Shown in pieces: positions 6,438 through 8,829 of a stretch of DNA of 8,829 nucleotides. Each line of letters starts with the position of its first letter. Within the stretch, counting starts at the first letter, position 1. The notes under the pieces were generated by a model. It was not told where the DNA came from and searched no databases. It saw nothing but the letters and a program-made list of their open reading frames with translations. Origin of the DNA: an uncultured Collinsella sp. (GTDB taxonomy: Bacteria > Actinomycetota > Coriobacteriia > Coriobacteriales > Coriobacteriaceae); the NCBI GenBank assembly GCA_959599615.1, contig CAUGKA010000074.1, forward strand, positions 1 through 8,829. The letters run 5' to 3'. A program made the translations under genes and the position numbers.

Positions 6438-6943
6438 GTGCGAAGAAGCCGCCCCGCCTCGCAGGACTGGGGCGTCGCAAGAAACTCGTCGTTGTCTGTC
6501 TGGCTATCGTCTGCGCCCTCATCGCCGTAGGGCTATACGCCTGGCAGTCGCAGCCCGTGCCCGAAGCGGGTGCCTCAGTCACGACGGCAGAGGGTAAATC
6601 GCGACAAGAAATCCAAGATGAGCTCGATGCCATCGTCCGCGACAACATGATGACGATTTCGGTCGCGCCGGTCGCTCAGCTACAGGAGGACGGCAAGCTG
6701 CGCGTCAACGTGCAAAACGTCCAAGACAATAAATTTCCCCAGCGATTCCGCGTCATCCAAAACGACGACACCATGTACGAATCCGGTGTGGTCGAGACCG
6801 GCAAGACAATCGAGACGTGCCCCGCCGGCGACATCAAAGAAGGCGAGGCATACATCGAGATCCAGGCACTCGATGCCAAGACCCTCGACAGCCACGGCAA
6901 TCCGACACGTGTCAAGGTACGGGTTGAGCAAGCCGAGAACTAG
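6434..6943 (+). CDS. Single-pass membrane-anchored protein with extracytoplasmic beta-type domain
   Basis: The 169-residue protein has a basic N-terminus (KKPPRLAGLGRRKK, residues 4-17), one hydrophobic helix (about 18-36, VVVCLAIVCALIAVGLYAW) and an outside domain of about 130 residues. No signal-peptidase site is obvious, so it likely stays anchored. The domain starts with a helix, 'SRQEIQDELDAIVRDNMMTISV' (56-77), then alternating strands: 'GKLRVNVQNVQDNKFPQRFRV', 'TMYESGVVETGKTIE', 'GEAYIEIQALDAKT', 'TRVKVRVE'. From memory this layout recalls small proteins in Clostridia surface loci (SxEEIxxxLxxxVxxGxxxISI, a 'IYxSGxxxPxxxIE' segment and a closing strand), without a known function. The start ATG overlaps the upstream stop by four bases and has AAGGA (6423-6427) six bases before it. 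A 90-base gap follows before the secreted protein gene. Confidence 0.75.
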   Translation: MSAKKPPRLAGLGRRKKLVVVCLAIVCALIAVGLYAWQSQPVPEAGASVTTAEGKSRQEIQDELDAIVRDNMMTISVAPVAQLQEDGKLRVNVQNVQDNKFPQRFRVIQNDDTMYESGVVETGKTIETCPAGDIKEGEAYIEIQALDAKTLDSHGNPTRVKVRVEQAEN

Positions 6944-6996
6944 CTTTTTCGGCCGACGCGGCACCGCACGCAATTCACCAGCATTCGTCCAATCAT

Positions 6997-7013
6997 CGCG
7001 GGGACGGCCCGCG
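6997..7013 (+). repeat. GC-rich hairpin between the membrane protein and secreted protein genes
   Basis: CGCGGG (6997-7002) and CCCGCG (7008-7013) form a perfect 6-bp stem with loop GACGG. It sits eleven bases before the AGGA ribosome binding site of the next gene (7024-7027). There is no T tract after it, so it is more likely an mRNA stabiliser or partial barrier than a terminator. Confidence 0.4.
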
Positions 7014-7033
7014 GCGAATAGAAAGGAACGACC

Positions 7034-7633
7034 ATGGACATCACCAGGAACATGAACGGAGCCAGAGCGCTCGTCGTGGGCGCAGGGCTCGCGCTCGCGC
7101 TCGCAATGGGCGCCGCCCCGACGCCAGCTCTGGCAGCCGGGCGCGTTGGAACCACGAAAGTAATGGTCAGGACCGAGATCGACAACGTAGAGTTCAAAGT
7201 TCCGACGGTTATTCCCTTCGTCGCCAAGGCCGACGGCACGCTTCAGGGCCCCTCAGAAGACGCGACCACCATCGACAATCATTCGGCCTACGGCATCCAT
7301 GTCACCAACATGAAGATCGACGCCATGAACACCTGGACCATTGCCGCCGACGCCAAGGCCGGAACCGCGCAGAATTCCATCGACTTTAAGGTCGGCCCCG
7401 ACGGCGCACTCCAGAACGCCAGCGCCGCAATGCAGGAGACGGGCCTCGATCTTTCCAAGAATGCAGCCTTCGACATGGGCTACCAGGGCATTGCCGGCGG
7501 CACGGACAAAATTAAGCTTAAGACAAGCGGAAACGTCGCCCGCGTCACGCGCGACATCTTCCGCGTAACCGGCGAAGGCGATCAGGTTGCAACGATCACC
7601 TGGACGGTCGAGCCCGGTGCGCACACGGCATAA
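7034..7633 (+). CDS. Secreted beta-rich surface protein of unknown function
   Basis: The 199-residue protein has a clear signal peptide: MDITRNMNGAR, then hydrophobic ALVVGAGLALALAMGAA, with probable cleavage after PALA (residue 34). The mature part of about 165 residues has one pattern throughout, strands with Asn/Asp turns: 'VEFKVPTVIPFVAKADGTL' (about 52-70), 'TTIDNHSAYGIHVTNMKIDAMNTWTIA', 'NSIDFKVGPDGAL', and a final strand 'QVATITWTVEPG'. No cysteine, anchor motif or C-terminal helix is present. The motif 'V-P-x-x-I-P-F ... DG ... I-x-N-x-S ... V-x-N' recalls repeating beta-sandwich surface proteins of gut Firmicutes, often near membrane-anchored partners like the gene before it; this is recall, not a search. 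AGGA at 7024-7027 is six bases before the ATG. Its end overlaps the next gene by 17 bases. Confidence 0.8.
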   Translation: MDITRNMNGARALVVGAGLALALAMGAAPTPALAAGRVGTTKVMVRTEIDNVEFKVPTVIPFVAKADGTLQGPSEDATTIDNHSAYGIHVTNMKIDAMNTWTIAADAKAGTAQNSIDFKVGPDGALQNASAAMQETGLDLSKNAAFDMGYQGIAGGTDKIKLKTSGNVARVTRDIFRVTGEGDQVATITWTVEPGAHTA

Positions 7634-7898
7634 GGCCGTCGCCCTGGCCGCCGCCGTCAGTATCCTAGCGTTTGGGCCAGCCATGGCCTTTGCCCAGCAA
7701 GAACAGGCGCAGGCCGCCACGCAAGTGACGGTCGACCTCTCGGAGCTCGACCGCGGCAACCGCGAGGAACCGTTGGCACAGACAGACGACAGACGATGGC
7801 TCTTGACAGCAGGCGCCACGGCAGCAGGCGCGGGAACCGCCGGCCTCGGTCTGCACATCAAACGCAACCAGAAACGAAATACAGACAGGCCGCACTAA
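7617..7898 (+). CDS. Tiny secreted protein with degenerate LAxTG-like sortase signal
   Basis: Read from GTG at 7617, the protein is 93 residues: a basic start (VRTRHK), a hydrophobic signal core (AVALAAAVSILAFGPAMAFA, cleavage likely after residue 26 or the later AQAA), a short polar stretch 'TQVTVDLSELDRGNREEP', then 'LAQTDD', a hydrophobic helix (WLLTAGATAAGAGTAGLGLHI) and a basic tail (KRNQKRNTDRPH). This is the layout of a cell-wall sorting signal, with LAQTD in place of LPxTG or of the LAxTG used by class E sortases. The mature part would be only about 30 residues. The frame also opens with TTG at 7587, but the GTG start gives a typical signal peptide. There is no strong ribosome binding site; the 17-base overlap with the preceding gene suggests reinitiation. 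Alternatively it is simply a bitopic membrane protein. The coding call is good; sortase anchoring is inference. Confidence 0.7.
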   Translation: MRTRHKAVALAAAVSILAFGPAMAFAQQEQAQAATQVTVDLSELDRGNREEPLAQTDDRRWLLTAGATAAGAGTAGLGLHIKRNQKRNTDRPH

Positions 7899-7905
7899 AT
7901 TAGCT

Positions 7906-7911
7906 AAGGAG
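7906..7911 (+). promoter_or_regulatory. Strong ribosome binding site of the last gene
   Basis: AAGGAG lies five bases before ATG 7917 and fixes the start of the right-edge gene, which has no stop in the window. Confidence 0.75.
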
Positions 7912-7916
7912 ACCCC

Positions 7917-8829
7917 ATGGCATCGAAGAACCTTTTGCCCGTCGTCGCACTCTGCGGCGCGCTCGCAACCGGAACGCCTGTCGCCGCTTGGGCGACTCCC
8001 GTCATGGCAGGCTCCTTACCAGCAGCCCTAAGCTCCGCACCAAATCCGTCGAGCGCCATTGCGTGCAAGCGTTTTTCGATCGCACAGGCCGCAATCTCAA
8101 CCTCGGGATGCCTTCGTCGTAATACGGACGGCTCGATAGTCGTGGATATCAATCGTTCGAACAAGGCAAACGGCTCCCAGGCGGGGTGCGCCGTCTGCAC
8201 GTGGCGCTCGATTGTGCTCGATGCAGATGGCGATCCGTGCGATTTGGGGTTGCGCATCGATATCGCTTCGGTCGATGACTCGGCGAACGGAGCGAAGGTC
8301 GCCTTCGACGGTGCGTTTTTCGAGAAAGGAGGCGGTATATGTCTGGGCTGCGCCGCCGCGAATGCAGACAATGTGCAGCCCACCCTCTCATTCACGGCAT
8401 CGCTGCGGCTGACCAAGGCGGGCACCGATGCCATCGCGGCGGGAGAAGCATCCCTGCTGTTCTACGCCGCCGGTACCGAAGACACAGACATTCATTTCGA
8501 GAAGCCGGCCGGATCGCTCAGCCTTACGCGCGGGACGGAGGCAGGCCCTATTGCGATCGATACCCACACGCTAGGCAGGCAACGCATTCTTGCCGACCCG
8601 GCGCTTCTCGAGATGGAGTGGAACGGATCCGGAGCAATCGGAATTCTCCCCTCCGCGCTTGACGCCAAGACGCTCCCCTCAAACGACGAACCCATCAACG
8701 CAACCATACAAGAAGAGAGCACGGACAAAGAAGCAGGTGCGGGCGACACGCCGTCGCCGACAAACAGCGTCCCAGCTTCTTTCGAAGCACCGAATGAGCC
8801 CGCTACCGGTCCAAACGATCCCGAGCTCG
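7917..8829 (+). CDS. Secreted cysteine-containing surface protein, C-terminus beyond window
   Basis: The plus frame from ATG 7917 is open to the right edge, about 304 codons with no stop. The N-terminus MASKNLLPVVALCGALATG is a signal peptide with likely cleavage after AWA (about residue 26) or VMA (31). The exported part carries seven cysteines, at about residues 50, 65, 90, 93, 107, 141 and 144, including two CxxC pairs (CAVC and CLGC), then beta-rich sequence such as 'TLSFTASLRLTKAGTDAI' and 'IHFEKPAGSLSLT'. From about residue 250 it turns into a low-complexity Pro/Ser/Thr/Glu/Asn stretch, typical of a wall-spanning stalk before a C-terminal anchor, which would lie outside the window. AAGGAG is five bases upstream, and the preceding stop is 18 bases away, so it belongs to the same operon. 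I recognise no family. The CxxC pairs may bind metal or form disulfides. Confidence 0.75.
   Translation, partial: MASKNLLPVVALCGALATGTPVAAWATPVMAGSLPAALSSAPNPSSAIACKRFSIAQAAISTSGCLRRNTDGSIVVDINRSNKANGSQAGCAVCTWRSIVLDADGDPCDLGLRIDIASVDDSANGAKVAFDGAFFEKGGGICLGCAAANADNVQPTLSFTASLRLTKAGTDAIAAGEASLLFYAAGTEDTDIHFEKPAGSLSLTRGTEAGPIAIDTHTLGRQRILADPALLEMEWNGSGAIGILPSALDAKTLPSNDEPINATIQEESTDKEAGAGDTPSPTNSVPASFEAPNEPATGPNDPEL

Noticed and set aside
7904..8434. Long minus-strand open frame (176 codons) opposite the right-edge gene
   Set aside because: It has no ribosome binding site or domain-like pattern and is antisense to a plus frame with AAGGAG, a signal peptide and operon spacing. Long antisense frames are expected in GC-rich DNA.

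Overview
The window is GC-rich, gene-dense DNA. Gene content and style (a Coriobacteriia-like lactate dehydrogenase/ETF cluster, AzlCD, actinobacterial-looking surface proteins, frequent GTG starts, purine-rich Shine-Dalgarno sites) suggest an anaerobic gut actinobacterium of the class Coriobacteriia, most like Collinsella. That assignment is inference from style. There is no rRNA, tRNA or phylogenetic marker in the window to prove it, and I see no insertion sequence, CRISPR array or tRNA.

Left edge to 1360: the first 26 codons of a minus-strand gene that runs off the left end (N-terminus reminiscent of KdgT-type permeases), then an azlC-azlD pair on the minus strand (two-subunit branched-chain amino acid exporter family) whose coding regions overlap by 11 bases. 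A 126-base divergent spacer separates azlC from an HD-domain metal-dependent phosphohydrolase gene on the plus strand (1361-2173).

2170-5794, minus strand, transcribed right to left: a three-gene operon, FAD-linked lactate/2-hydroxyacid dehydrogenase, then EtfB, then EtfA with an N-terminal two-cluster ferredoxin domain. This is the gene set of electron-confurcating/bifurcating lactate dehydrogenases (Ldh-EtfAB of Acetobacterium woodii type), which let an anaerobe oxidise lactate with NAD+ by co-oxidising reduced ferredoxin. As given, etfA is broken by a -1-type frameshift at about 2553, at the junction between its N-terminal part and the FAD-binding domain. Either the sequence lacks one base here, or the complex is inactivated, or EtfA is made as two chains. 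The operon ends convergently with the HD gene, with the two stop codons overlapping.

5795-6140 is a divergent intergenic region with several dyads and short repeats, including an 8-bp perfect hairpin just before the next gene.

6141 to the right end, plus strand: five closely packed genes that look like one operon devoted to the cell surface. They are a small cytosolic acidic protein, a single-pass membrane-anchored protein with an extracytoplasmic beta-type domain, a secreted beta-rich protein, a tiny secreted protein that ends in a degenerate LAxTG-like sortase signal, and the first 304 codons of a secreted cysteine-containing protein that runs off the window. This is the least explained and most interesting part. 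My reading is a small surface structure (pilin-like or matrix-like), but no function can be assigned from sequence alone.
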